The notes under the pieces: model-generated | Told to the model about the DNA's origin: nothing | Database searches by the model: none | The model's input: only the letters and a program-made list of their open reading frames with translations | Source: GCA-003244245 sp050700115 | GTDB lineage: Bacteria; Actinomycetota; Actinomycetes; Mycobacteriales; Pseudonocardiaceae | DNA length: 64,000 bases | Assembly (NCBI GenBank): GCA_050700115.1 | Contig: JBOHGG010000029.1 | Span: forward strand, 1-64,000 | Reading direction: 5' to 3' | Shown here: positions 35,697 through 43,994 of the stretch, in pieces | Position numbering within the stretch: position 1 is the stretch's first letter | How the letters are laid out: each line of letters opens with the position of its first letter | Position numbers and translations under genes: made by a program

Positions 35697-36076
35697 ATGC
35701 GTGGTGCGAGTGATCAACTCAGCATCGGTGAGCGTATTGCCTTCTACCGGCGTCGTCGCGGGTCTCGGCGGCGCTGGACTTGGGTGACATCACGCGGGTG
35801 ATCGACTCCGCTCCCCGGATCAACGTCGACCATCTTCCGGTTGAGCGTCAGGTCACACACTTGGTCGACCTCGCCCGGGCACTGAGCCTGGTCGCGAAGG
35901 ATGATGACGCGCTGCAAACGCTGCTCACGGCTGAGCGGACGTCGCCGGGGATCGTCCGGCACAGCGCGGTCGTCCGGGAAGTCGTGCGGTCGATGTACCG
36001 CCGGGCCCCGGCGACCGCTGGCACGAAGTCCTCGCCGCTCCTAGCACTGGCCGAACGCTGCAGAGCAGTGAAATAG
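35697..36076 (+). pseudogene. XRE regulator with a large internal deletion
   Basis: The first piece (ATG 35697) encodes MRGASDQLSIGERIAFYRRR, the start of an XRE helix-turn-helix regulator. Near 35765 the sequence jumps frame into RVIDSAPRINVDHLPVERQV and continues to ALAERCRAVK and a stop at 36074-36076, the usual C-terminus of the TPR-like XRE proteins. The HTH body and most of the TPR region, roughly 300 codons, are absent. It lies four bases before the flavoprotein gene, the common partner of such regulators. Confidence 0.75.
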
Positions 36077-36080
36077 CCGC

Positions 36081-36641
36081 ATGGGTTCACGAGTGCTGGG
36101 CCTGGTCGGTTCCGGGGCGGGCGGGATGGAAGAGCTGCTTCCGCGCCTGATACGGCCGGCCCAGGACGCGGGCTGGACCGTCGCGGTCACGCTCACACCG
36201 ACCGCCGCCCGGTGGCTGCGGGAATCCGGGACGCTCACGGAAATCGAAGAGGCGTCGGGCTTTCCGGTGCGTGTCGACCCGCGCTCACCGACCGAACGCA
36301 GTCCACACCCGCAGGTGGACTGCTACCTCGTCGCCCCGGCCTCGGCGAACATGGTCGCCAAACTCGCCCTCGGTGTTTACGACAACCAGGCATTGACTCA
36401 GGTCAACGAGGCGATTGGTACCCGTGACCTCCCGGTGGTCGTGTTTCCCCGCGTCAACGCCGCACACGCCCGGCACCCGTCGTGGGACAGTCACCTTGCT
36501 GCCCTGCGCCGGGCCGGTGTGCACCTGGTTTACGGCGATGACGTATGGCCGCTGCACGAGCCGCGGAGCGCGCCAGGACGCGAGTTGCCCTGGTCCGCGG
36601 TGCTTGACGCGGTGAACGCAGCCGTTCCCGTCGCGCGTTAA
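36081..36641 (+). CDS. Flavoprotein (Dfp/PPC-decarboxylase-like)
   Basis: The 186-residue flavoprotein-family (PF02441-like) protein has VLGLVGSGAGGMEELLPRLI at the N-terminus and the typical YLVAPASANMVAKLALGVYD, with ASAN-type FMN contacts. It then has LPVVVFPRVNAAHARHPSW in place of the usual MN-rich loop. It follows an XRE regulator gene, here broken, as in many actinobacterial integrative elements. The reaction is unknown; relatives are flavin-dependent decarboxylases. A hairpin 15 bp downstream ends the transcript. Confidence 0.85.
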   Translation: MGSRVLGLVGSGAGGMEELLPRLIRPAQDAGWTVAVTLTPTAARWLRESGTLTEIEEASGFPVRVDPRSPTERSPHPQVDCYLVAPASANMVAKLALGVYDNQALTQVNEAIGTRDLPVVVFPRVNAAHARHPSWDSHLAALRRAGVHLVYGDDVWPLHEPRSAPGRELPWSAVLDAVNAAVPVAR

Positions 36642-36655
36642 CCCACTACTGCGTG

Positions 36656-36678
36656 TACCCGGACAGTTTGTCCGGGTA
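36656..36678 (+). terminator. Hairpin terminator after the flavoprotein gene
   Basis: TACCCGGACA (36656-36665) and TGTCCGGGTA (36669-36678) form a perfect ten-base stem with a three-base loop, 15 bp past the stop. A GGGTGTTTTCT tract follows about 15 bases later. Confidence 0.7.
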
Positions 36679-36750
36679 GTTGCCCCTGCCCGGGTGTTTT
36701 CTGGTTGCACCGCGCCCGACCGGACGTGGTGAGACCGAGACATCGGAGTG

Positions 36751-36960
36751 CAGATGGGCATTCACGTGGTAATCCAGCCCCTGGCCGGGTACGGCGCCGA
36801 GGTTGTATCGCCCTCGCCCAGCGTGCGGCAGCTTGTTGCTGGAGGGGAAGGGGGAAAGACCACCAGTATCCTGGAGTTACCTCCTCACCGAGGTTCGGCC
36901 ATACGTTGCCATGCTTTATGGGGAACCCCGTAGCAGGCTCCGAGCAAACCGCTTCCATTG
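36751..36960 (+). pseudogene. Possible small frameshifted gene
   Basis: ATG 36757 begins MGIHVVIQPLAGYGAEVVSP with GGAG just upstream. Near 36850 the frame appears to change in a run of G and A, after which another frame reads SYLLTEVRPYVAMLYGEPRS. Both pieces look protein-like and together suggest one small, broken gene. It overlaps the leftward pseudogene at its end. Confidence 0.3.
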
Positions 36961-37411
36961 CGGACGAAGAGTTTTCGGATCCTTCTCGTCCTCCCAGAAT
37001 TGCCGTAGGAGCTGAAACTCTTCAGGGACGCTACGATTGGTTCGCTCGGATCCCGTCTGTTTGTTCACTTCCGTCCATATCACATCAAATGGCCAACGTC
37101 TGAGTTGTGCGACCATCCCGGTCTGCCAGATTTGCCACGTCTCACCGCTGATCCAACCTTCTTTTCGGAGCTCCAACTCGTCCTCGCAGAGTCGGAGGTA
37201 GGAGCGCACAGTTTTCTCATCCGAGACTTCGATTTGCGGTCGACGGTGCCCTTTTTGGGCATCGAGCGACAGGCGGTCAAATCAGCGACAAATACCGCTC
37301 AACAAAAGTAGTCTCGAATTGACGCCGCCTCTGCTAGCGGGCCGCACGCACAGCCAGTACTGCAATGAATATACCAAAAACTGTGGCGATCGATGCAATC
37401 TCTTGAAGCAT
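36916..37411 (-). pseudogene. Small membrane protein gene with a stop and a frameshift
   Basis: From ATG 37411 (AGGGGAAG upstream) the frame reads MLQEIASIATVFGIFIAVLA, one transmembrane helix. It hits TAG about 25 codons in, continues QRRRQFETTFVERYLSLI, then shifts frame near 37285 to DRLSLDAQKG and RSYLRLCEDELELRKEGWIS through to the stop at 36916. The layout (short N-terminal helix, then a cytoplasmic helical domain with WQIWQTGM) resembles small DUF4760-like actinobacterial proteins. Two lesions make it non-functional. Confidence 0.65.
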
Positions 37412-37775
37412 TTAGGTCTTCCCCTCGGGCAGGCCAGATCGTCACGCGCGGCTCGCCCACACTGTTCGGGGACCGCCAGGCGTCTAGTCAATAGAACGAC
37501 GTGCGCAAGCTCGCGGTACACAGTCCAAGCGAGCCGCCGCCCTCGCACGCGGGGTTCGTGACGGATCGGCCAACGGTCCAGTTGGTGTTCCGGTTATCAC
37601 TTGATGTGACTATTGCGGATGACCGCCCGTCCCTGACATGGCATCATCGCCGTGATCGCCGCGCCCAGGCGAGCCACACCGGGGCAGCGCTAGCCTGGTC
37701 GGCGTACCCCTTCGCCGAGGTACAGCGCCCCGGGGCGACGGTTCCGGGGCATCGGCGGAGGAGATCACCTCGGCG
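37412..37775. other. Intergenic, nothing recognised
   Basis: About 360 bp before the XRE-TPR regulator. No gene is supported; it should contain that gene's promoter. Confidence 0.35.
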
Positions 37776-38984
37776 ATGGAGTGGTGCTCGGTGGACGCTG
37801 ACGACGAAGCGCGGACGATCGGCCGGCGGGTACGGCAGATCCGCTATGCCCGGCGTAAGTCGCTGCGGATCGTGGCCGGTCTGGCTGCGATGAGCACCAC
37901 CACACTGCACCGGATCGAGACCGGCCAGCGCGCGCTGGATAGCCGCTCGGAGATCGTGGCACTGGCCAACGCGTTGCAAGTCGCCCCGTCCGAGCTGACC
38001 GCGATGGATGTGCCAGCACCCGGCAACGGCACGATAGACCTTGCTGTCGAGACGGTGCGGGTGGCGTTAATGGCCGTCAACCACGGCTATCCCGGAGGCG
38101 AGGCGCTGCCGGTGGACGTGCTGCGAAGCCGCGTGGCTGCGGTGATCAACGCGGGCTGCACCGGCGATCAAGAGCTGATTGGACGAGAGCTGCCAGCTCT
38201 CATCCGGGATCTGCATACCAGCATCGCTTCCGGGCGCGATGTCACTGAGCTGCTCGAACTGGCGGCGTTACTGCACACCCAGGGGACCATCGGATGGTTG
38301 CGGACCGCTGGCGCATCGGTAGACCTGCGTGAGCAGGCTGCGGTGCTGGCCCGGCGGGTGGCGGAGGAACGCGACACCCCGACCGTGCGGGGCCTCGCCG
38401 CAGCCGGGGCGGTGCGGGTGATGCTCTCCAGCGGGGCGTTCGACCTTGCGCTAATCGAACTCGACTCGGTGACGGTGCCAATGACTACCCCGGAAACGAT
38501 GCAGCTTGACGGGATGCTCGCGTTATACCGGGCCGAGGTCGCAGCCGCGGACAGCCGACCAGGGGACGTCACGCCAGCGCTGGAGCACGCCGACGAGCTG
38601 GCCGAGCGGACCGGAGAGGGCAACGCCTACTGGCTGGGCTTTGGCCCGACCAATACCGGATTCTGCCGCGCGTCGGTGGCATTGGATCTGAAGGACTACG
38701 ACATGGCCGTAGCAGCGGCCGAGAGCGTGGATCCGCAGATGCACTCGAACCGGTCGCGCCAAGCCGCGTACTGGGTGTACTACGGCCGCGCGCTGGCTCG
38801 ACGGCGGGAACGCCACGACGATGCCGTGATGGCGCTGCGCCGGGCGGAACTGATCGTGCCGCACCGCGTACAGCGGGACCCGTTCGCCCGGGACGTGCTC
38901 GCCGAATTGGTCGTCCGCTCCCGCCGGGATGCAGTTGGCCGTGAGCTACGCGGGATGGCTTACCGGACTGGCCTACCGGTGTAG
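37776..38984 (+). CDS. XRE-family regulator with TPR-like domain
   Basis: The 402-residue protein has an N-terminal helix-turn-helix (about 12-75: IGRRVRQIRYARRKSLRIVA, TTTLHRIETGQRAL). The long helical region that follows (SGRDVTELLELAALLHTQGT, HADELAERTGEGNAYWLGFG, RSRQAAYWVYYGRALARRR) is like the TPR part of regulators found in actinobacterial integrative elements. GGAGGAG lies 12 bases before ATG 37776; GTG 37791 is an alternative. It is the only intact regulator of the element and may control the coupled operon starting at 39049. Confidence 0.85.
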   Translation: MEWCSVDADDEARTIGRRVRQIRYARRKSLRIVAGLAAMSTTTLHRIETGQRALDSRSEIVALANALQVAPSELTAMDVPAPGNGTIDLAVETVRVALMAVNHGYPGGEALPVDVLRSRVAAVINAGCTGDQELIGRELPALIRDLHTSIASGRDVTELLELAALLHTQGTIGWLRTAGASVDLREQAAVLARRVAEERDTPTVRGLAAAGAVRVMLSSGAFDLALIELDSVTVPMTTPETMQLDGMLALYRAEVAAADSRPGDVTPALEHADELAERTGEGNAYWLGFGPTNTGFCRASVALDLKDYDMAVAAAESVDPQMHSNRSRQAAYWVYYGRALARRRERHDDAVMALRRAELIVPHRVQRDPFARDVLAELVVRSRRDAVGRELRGMAYRTGLPV

Positions 38985-39048
38985 CCCGTCCGGGGGACGT
39001 TCCACCTGTAGAACATCCCGATCTTGATCGCGTTCACTCTCGTCAGCC

Positions 39049-39459
39049 GTGACCAACACCACCAACCACGTACCCGCGGACTCTCCCGCTGAACCGCTCC
39101 TCACCCCGGGCGAAGCGCTGGCGAAGCTGTATTTGGATAACGCCGATAGGGGCTGCAACGCGGAGAACGACGTCTTCGTGGAAGAGCTTCTGAAACGACG
39201 CGGGCGAGCCAGGCGCTCGCTAGCCCCAGCGGGCGATGACCCGATGGCCGGCAACCAGTCACACCGGTTTGTCCTTACCGGCCACGACCCCGAAGGCCGC
39301 AACCGCACGATCATCTTGTGGCGGGAGACGGATCTGATCGACGGTCGCGTGGTGCGCCGGGTGGTGGTCACGCTGGACGCCACGATGACCACCGCGACGG
39401 TGCTCACCTTCCCCGAGGCTGTTCAGGTGGCGCAGGCGATCCTGGAAGCTGCCCGGTGA
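39049..39459 (+). CDS. Hypothetical protein, first of a coupled operon
   Basis: The 136-residue protein starts at GTG 39049. It has a helix-rich first half (LTPGEALAKLYLDNADRG, VEELLKRRGRARRS) and a beta-rich second half (RTIILWRETDLIDGRVVRRV) ending in PEAVQVAQAILEAAR. No known motif. Its stop overlaps the next start (GTGA). Confidence 0.65.
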   Translation: MTNTTNHVPADSPAEPLLTPGEALAKLYLDNADRGCNAENDVFVEELLKRRGRARRSLAPAGDDPMAGNQSHRFVLTGHDPEGRNRTIILWRETDLIDGRVVRRVVVTLDATMTTATVLTFPEAVQVAQAILEAAR

Positions 39460-39779
39460 GCGCCACCGGCACCACCGACATCGACCCGTGCCCATACTGC
39501 GGGACCACCACCGGGGTGCAGCCGACCACCGGCACCTCACCCCAGGTGCAGGCGTGGTTGTGCACGGCGTGCGGCACGAGTTGGGCCGTCACCGTAGTCA
39601 ATCCACAGCCCTACTTAGACCAGCTCGCCGCGTCGGTTGAGCTGCTCGGCGCCGTGCGTTCGGTTCTGCGGGCAGTGATCGCGCTGAGCGACGAACTGCC
39701 CCAGCTCACCGACGTGGAGCTGCGGGCTCGGCTGCTCGCGCTGGCGACGGTCCCCACGCAGAGATCGGGCACGCGATGA
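39456..39779 (+). CDS. Small zinc-ribbon protein
   Basis: The 107-residue protein has a four-cysteine zinc ribbon, CPYC near residue 12 and CTAC near residue 37, then a helical region (YLDQLAASVELLGAVRSVLR) and a C-terminal helix. GTG 39456 overlaps the previous stop and the stop overlaps the next ATG, so expression is coupled. Nucleic-acid binding is possible but not shown. Confidence 0.7.
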   Translation: MSATGTTDIDPCPYCGTTTGVQPTTGTSPQVQAWLCTACGTSWAVTVVNPQPYLDQLAASVELLGAVRSVLRAVIALSDELPQLTDVELRARLLALATVPTQRSGTR

Positions 39780-40153
39780 CCATCAAGTGGGGGCTGAGCG
39801 TGCTGGACTGGTGCAACCACGCCATTGATGATCGGGCCGACCACCCCCTCGGCATCTACCGCGCCCTGTGCGGGCACCGACTGATGATGATCACTGCCCT
39901 GCAAGACGACAAGCCGCTCGGGTCCCGCTGCGAGGTGTGCGTGGCTACGCAATGCGCCGAATCCGAGTCCCGCGAGTTCGGCACCGCCCGGCGGGCCAAC
40001 CCCGATGATCCGCCCGCTGACGTGACGGATGCCCCCTCCCCTCAAACCCCGGCCGCCGCCGGTTTCGAGACGATGGGAGCGCCCCCCGCAACGCTCCCGA
40101 GAACTCCCGGCGGCGGCCGGTCCCAAGCCCCCGGCCCCGGGTCCGCCCGGTGA
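39776..40153 (+). CDS. Hypothetical Cys/His protein
   Basis: The 125-residue protein starts KWGLSVLDWCNHAIDDRADH and continues with LCGHRLMMITALQDD and CEVCVATQCAE. This is a probable zinc-binding head like those of other actinomycete mobile-element proteins. The C-terminal third is disordered Pro/Ala/Gly. It is coupled on both sides by ATGA/GTGA overlaps. No known function. Confidence 0.65.
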   Translation: MTIKWGLSVLDWCNHAIDDRADHPLGIYRALCGHRLMMITALQDDKPLGSRCEVCVATQCAESESREFGTARRANPDDPPADVTDAPSPQTPAAAGFETMGAPPATLPRTPGGGRSQAPGPGSAR

Positions 40154-40410
40154 GCCGTTTCGGGCTCTTCGCGATGTCCCCCGTGGACTCCTGCGTGCAC
40201 CTGCTGACACCCGGGTGTGATCCGGACGTGCTCACGGCGCGCTGCGGGTTGCTGCTCGCGCCGGTCATCACCTGCCACGACCAGCCACCACCCGGCCCGC
40301 CAGGCGAGCGCTGCCGTCTGATCTTGATTGTCGAGGCCAGCGCCAGGGCGTCGACCCCGTGCTCGACGCGCTACCCGCGGCCTTCACCGAGCTGCAAATC
40401 CTCGACCTGA
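40150..40410 (+). CDS. Hypothetical protein, truncated at a junction
   Basis: The 86-residue frame starts at GTG 40150, overlapping the previous stop. The first 55 residues (MSPVDSCVHLLTPGCDPDVL, ARCGLLLAPVITCHD) are in keeping with the neighbouring Cys/His proteins. After GERCR the frame turns Ser/Arg rich and another frame (40359-40553) becomes protein-like. I infer a deletion junction near 40340 that replaced its true C-terminus. Confidence 0.5.
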   Translation: MSRFGLFAMSPVDSCVHLLTPGCDPDVLTARCGLLLAPVITCHDQPPPGPPGERCRLILIVEASARASTPCSTRYPRPSPSCKSST

Positions 40411-40553
40411 TCGTGTCCAGCAACATCGCCCGCCGGCACCTCAATCAGGGTCAGCGCGCCTGTCTAGCCGTGGAATACGAGGAGCACTACGCGAAGTGGC
40501 TGAGACCGAACGCAACGTCCGGCCGCACGCGGCTTTACCGTGCCCTGGGGTGA
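40359..40553 (+). pseudogene. ParB-like fragment
   Basis: This frame encodes LPAAFTELQILDLIVSSNIA and RRHLNQGQRACLAVEYEEHY. The RRHLN-x-GQRA stretch resembles the segment after the ParB/Spo0J nuclease-like core of plasmid and phage proteins. There is no proper start, and the frame stops at 40551-40553. It is a remnant between the coupled operon and the integrase fragment. Confidence 0.4.
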
Positions 40554-40559
40554 GCCAGG

Positions 40560-40917
40560 CGGCAAGCCGGTCACGGTACGACTCTTGGTGACCGGCGACG
40601 GTGGTCGGTTATACACGGGTGACCTGTTTCACAAGGTCGTATGGCAGGGCGCCTTTCGCACCGCTGGCGTGGAGTACCGCAAGCGGGCGGACGGGATGCA
40701 CGCGCTACGGCACTTCTACGCCTCGACCCTGTTGGCGAAGGGCGTATCCATCAAGGAGCTGGCCGAGTACCTGGGCCACTCGGACCCCGGATCCACCCTG
40801 CGGACGTACACGCACCTCGTGCCCTCCAGCTACGAGCGGGCTCGACTGGCCGTCGAGGGCGTATTCGGCCTGATCATGGGAACCAGAGATCGTCGGACTG
40901 GCATCAAGATCGTTGAT
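40560..40917 (+). pseudogene. C-terminal remnant of a tyrosine recombinase (integrase)
   Basis: The frame PVTVRLLVTGDGG through DGMHALRHFYASTLLAKGVS, EYLGHSDPGSTLRTYTHLVP is the catalytic C-terminus of a phage/AICE tyrosine recombinase. It retains the box H-x-x-R (HALRH), the second His in LGHSDP and the nucleophile Tyr in RTYTHL. The core-binding domain and the first catalytic Arg are missing. The frame then runs on without stopping into DNA antisense to the acyl-CoA dehydrogenase, as expected if the original end was lost at the attachment site. Confidence 0.85.
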
Positions 40918-42045
40918 CTAGCCGTTGAGCAGGGCGCGGGCCATGACGATGCGCTGGATCTGGTTCGTGCCCTCGTATATCTGGGTGATCTTGGCGTCGC
41001 GCATCATCCGCTCGACCGGGAAGTCCCGGGTGTAACCGTAACCACCGAAAAGCTGCACCGCGTCGGTGGTCACCTCCATGGCCACGTCGGAGGCGAAACA
41101 CTTCGACGCCGAGGAGATGAACCCGAGCTTGCCATCACCACGCTCGGCGCGGGCCGCCGCGATGTAGACCAGCTGCCGGGCCGCCTCGGTCTTCATCGCC
41201 ATGTCGGCCAGCATGAACTGCACACCCTGAAAGTCGGCGATCGGCTTGCCGAACTGCCTGCGCTGCTTGACGTAGGCGATCGACGCATCCACCGCACCTT
41301 GAGCGATACCCACGGCCTGCGCCCCGATCGTCGGACGGGTGTGGTCCAGGGTCGCCAGGGCTGTCTTGAACCCGCTGCCGGGCTCGCCGATGATCCGGTC
41401 GGCTGGTATCGTGCAATCGGAGAAGTAGATCTCCCGGGTCGGGCTGCCCCTGATCCCCAGCTTGCGCTCCTTGGGCCCGACCGAGAATCCCGGGTCGTCC
41501 TTGTGCACGATAAAGGCGCTGATCCCGTTGGCGCCCTGGTCCGGGTCAGTAACGGCCATCACGGTGTACCAGGTGGACTCGCCGGCGTTGGTGATCCAGC
41601 ACTTGGTGCCGTTGAGCACCCAGTGGTCGCCGTCGCGCCGGGCCCGGGTCCGCATCGCCGCGGCGTCACTACCCGCCTCCCGCTCGGACAGCGCGTAGGA
41701 CGCCATCGATCCCGCCGCCAGCGACGGCAGCACCTGCTTGCGCAGCTCCTCGGATCCGGCCAGCAGCAGTCCCATCGTGCCCAGCTTGTTCACCGCGGGG
41801 ATCAGCGAGGATGACGCACACACCCGCGCCACCTCCTCGATCACGATGCAGGTCGCGACCGAGTCCGCGCCCTGGCCGCCGTAGCCCTCGGGGACGTGCA
41901 CTGCATGGAAACCCGAGCGCACCAGGGCGGCCAGCGCCTCGTTCGGGAACCGCTCCTGCTCGTCGACCTCCGCAGCGTGCGGGGCGATCTCTTTCTCCGA
42001 CAGCGCCCGCACCGCGTCCCGCACCGCCTCGTGCTCCGGGTTCAC
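40918..42045 (-). CDS. Acyl-CoA dehydrogenase
   Basis: The 375-residue FAD enzyme oxidises acyl-CoA to enoyl-CoA in beta-oxidation. It has YALSEREAGSDAAAMRTRAR (FAD/substrate loop), KCWITNAGESTWYTVMAVTD and the C-terminal QLFGGYGYTRDFPVERMMRD, where the catalytic Glu region and FAD contacts lie. The final KITQIYEGTNQIQRIVMARA is shared with the fragment at 33455. GAGGTAG precedes GTG 42045. In M. tuberculosis the fadE25 gene holds the same place before purE-purK (from memory). Confidence 0.93.
   Translation of the reverse strand: MNPEHEAVRDAVRALSEKEIAPHAAEVDEQERFPNEALAALVRSGFHAVHVPEGYGGQGADSVATCIVIEEVARVCASSSLIPAVNKLGTMGLLLAGSEELRKQVLPSLAAGSMASYALSEREAGSDAAAMRTRARRDGDHWVLNGTKCWITNAGESTWYTVMAVTDPDQGANGISAFIVHKDDPGFSVGPKERKLGIRGSPTREIYFSDCTIPADRIIGEPGSGFKTALATLDHTRPTIGAQAVGIAQGAVDASIAYVKQRRQFGKPIADFQGVQFMLADMAMKTEAARQLVYIAAARAERGDGKLGFISSASKCFASDVAMEVTTDAVQLFGGYGYTRDFPVERMMRDAKITQIYEGTNQIQRIVMARALLNG
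40927..40949. other. Candidate right attachment site
   Basis: The identical 23-base copy of 33464-33486 lies inside the last codons of the intact acyl-CoA dehydrogenase, immediately after the integrase remnant. Confidence 0.6.
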
Positions 42046-42104
42046 CGCTACCTCCCGTCCGCGCAGCGCGTTCTGGATACAGACTGCCCTAATCGCGTGG
42101 CGGT

Positions 42105-42623
42105 TTACTGCAGTTTGTCTCCAGAACGCGGTGGGGTCTGCCGGAGTTCGGCGTCGGAGTCGAGGACTCGTTGGGCTAGGTCTTGCTGGAAGGCCCGCAT
42201 TTGATGAGCGAGGGCTGGGGTGGCGGTGGCCAGGATGCGGATGGCGAGCAGGCCGGCGTTGCGTGCTCCGCCGACCGACACGGTCGCGACCGGCACTCCG
42301 GCGGGCATCTGCACGATCGACAACAGCGAGTCCAACCCATCCAGGTGCGCTAGCGGCACCGGCACCCCGACCACCGGCAATACCGTGGCGGAGGCCACCA
42401 TCCCGGGCAGGTGCGCCGCGCCGCCGGCCCCGGCGATGATCACCTTGAGTCCCCGGTCCGCGGCGTCACGCGCGTAGTCGAGCATCCGCTCCGGGGTGCG
42501 GTGCGCGGAGATCACCGCAACCTCGTGCGGCACCTCGAACTCGTCGAGAGCCTCGGCAGCAGCGCTCATCACGGTCCAGTCCGACGAGCTGCCCATGATC
42601 ACACCCACGAGCGGGCTGTTCAC
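42105..42623 (-). CDS. purE: N5-carboxyaminoimidazole ribonucleotide mutase
   Basis: The 172-residue class I PurE isomerises N5-CAIR to CAIR in purine synthesis. It has the N-terminal GVIMGSSSDWTVM, VISAHRTPERMLDYA (catalytic His) and GAGGAAHLPGMVA. GTG 42623 overlaps the purK stop, so translation is coupled. Confidence 0.95.
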   Translation of the reverse strand: MNSPLVGVIMGSSSDWTVMSAAAEALDEFEVPHEVAVISAHRTPERMLDYARDAADRGLKVIIAGAGGAAHLPGMVASATVLPVVGVPVPLAHLDGLDSLLSIVQMPAGVPVATVSVGGARNAGLLAIRILATATPALAHQMRAFQQDLAQRVLDSDAELRQTPPRSGDKLQ

Positions 42624-43828
42624 GCCGTCTCCTGCACCAACCCGTGCACCGGATGCCCGTCCGGCCAGTGTCCGGTGGCCAGGAAAGCCGCCGAGGCCAC
42701 CGCCGTCTCGCGTACCGGCGCCAGCTGTGTACCGAGCACCGTGACGTGCCCGACCTTTCGCCGGGGCCGCTCTGGCTTCGCATACAGGTGCACCTTCACC
42801 TCCGGGTATCGGGCCATCAGGTGGTGCAGCCGCTCGTCGGCCCCCATCGTCGGCGGGGTGTCGGCAGCGAGCACGTTGGCCATCACACAGACCGGGGCAC
42901 GCGGCGCGGTCGACCCCAACGGGTAATCCAGCACCGCCCGCAGATGCTGCTCGAACTGGGATGTCACCGCACCCTCGATGGTCCAGTGCCCGCTGTTGTG
43001 CGGCCGCATCGCCAGCTCATTAACCAGTAACTGCCCATCAGGCGTTTCGAACAGCTCGACGGCCAGCACGCCGACCACCCCCAGCTCGCGAGCCACCCGA
43101 AGCGCCAGCTCCTGGCCTGCTTGCCCCAGTCCGGTGTCCAGGCCAGGTGCTGGGGCGAGCACCTCGACACAGATCCCGTCGCGCTGCACCGTCTGTACCA
43201 CCGGCCACGCCGCACCCTGCCCGAACGGCGAGCGGGCCACCAACGCGGCCAGTTCCCGGCGCATCGCCACCCGCTGCTCGACCAGCAGCGGGGTGCCTGT
43301 GGCGAGCAGTTCGGCCACCACCCGGCGCGCACCACTCGGGGTATCGAGCAGCCACACACCCCGCCCGTCATAGCCACCACGGGCCGCCTTGAGCACGCAC
43401 GGCCAGCCATGCTCGGCGCCGAAGCCGACCGCGTCCTGCGGTCGGTTCACCTCGCGATACGGCGGGACCGGCACGCCCAGGCCGGCCAGCACCCGGCGCA
43501 TCAGCAGCTTGTCCTGGGCATGCGCCAGGGCGTCGGGGCCCGGGTACACCCGCACCCCCTCAGCGACCAGCGCCCGCAGGTGCTCGGTGGGGACGTGCTC
43601 GTGGTCGAAAGTGAGCGTGTCGCATCCCGCGGCGAAGCGACGCAGCACGCCCAGATCGTCGGGCCGACCGAGGACCACCTCAGAGGTCACCAGGGCAGCA
43701 GGCTCACCCGGGCCTTCAGCCAGCACTCGCAGGGATTGACCCAGCGCCACAGCGGCCTGGTGGGTCATCCGGGCCAGCTGCCCGGCGCCCACCATGCCGA
43801 CAACGGGCAAGCCGGTACGGGAGTCCAC
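42620..43828 (-). CDS. purK: N5-carboxyaminoimidazole ribonucleotide synthase
   Basis: The 402-residue ATP-grasp enzyme makes N5-CAIR from AIR, ATP and bicarbonate. It has VVGMVGAGQLARMTHQAAV, FDHEHVPTEHL, VLKAARGGYDGRGVWLL and NELAMRPHNSGHWTIEGA (metal-binding Glu/Asn). It is the first gene of the purK-purE pair and is divergent from the 43995 gene. Confidence 0.95.
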   Translation of the reverse strand: MDSRTGLPVVGMVGAGQLARMTHQAAVALGQSLRVLAEGPGEPAALVTSEVVLGRPDDLGVLRRFAAGCDTLTFDHEHVPTEHLRALVAEGVRVYPGPDALAHAQDKLLMRRVLAGLGVPVPPYREVNRPQDAVGFGAEHGWPCVLKAARGGYDGRGVWLLDTPSGARRVVAELLATGTPLLVEQRVAMRRELAALVARSPFGQGAAWPVVQTVQRDGICVEVLAPAPGLDTGLGQAGQELALRVARELGVVGVLAVELFETPDGQLLVNELAMRPHNSGHWTIEGAVTSQFEQHLRAVLDYPLGSTAPRAPVCVMANVLAADTPPTMGADERLHHLMARYPEVKVHLYAKPERPRRKVGHVTVLGTQLAPVRETAVASAAFLATGHWPDGHPVHGLVQETA

Positions 43829-43994
43829 GAGCGAACGATCTTATCGCCCCCACGCACAGCACGTGGCAGACACTCTCGCTCGGGGGGACCGACGGGAGAC
43901 CACGTAAGCGGACTTGACCGGTGCGGATGTATCACCGTGCCCTCGTAGCGTGTCTATGAGAGGAGGCCAAGCCGCCTACCTTGTGAGGGAAGCT

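Larger units (their letters stand above)
33464..40949. mobile_element. Decayed integrative element (AICE- or prophage-like)
   Basis: The 7.5-kb stretch is bounded by direct repeats in two acyl-CoA dehydrogenase 3' ends. It ends with a tyrosine-recombinase fragment touching the right repeat. Inside are genes typical of actinobacterial integrative elements: XRE regulators with TPR-like domains, a flavoprotein, coupled small zinc-ribbon genes and a ParB-like fragment. Several are broken, and no replication, transfer or complete integrase gene remains, so it is probably immobile. The ubiquitin-like operon lies just outside the left repeat. Confidence 0.6.

Noticed and set aside
40918..41814. Open frame continuing the integrase reading frame on the plus strand
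   Set aside because: It is antisense to the well-supported acyl-CoA dehydrogenase and has no integrase similarity past 40917; it is open only because of GC-biased codons.
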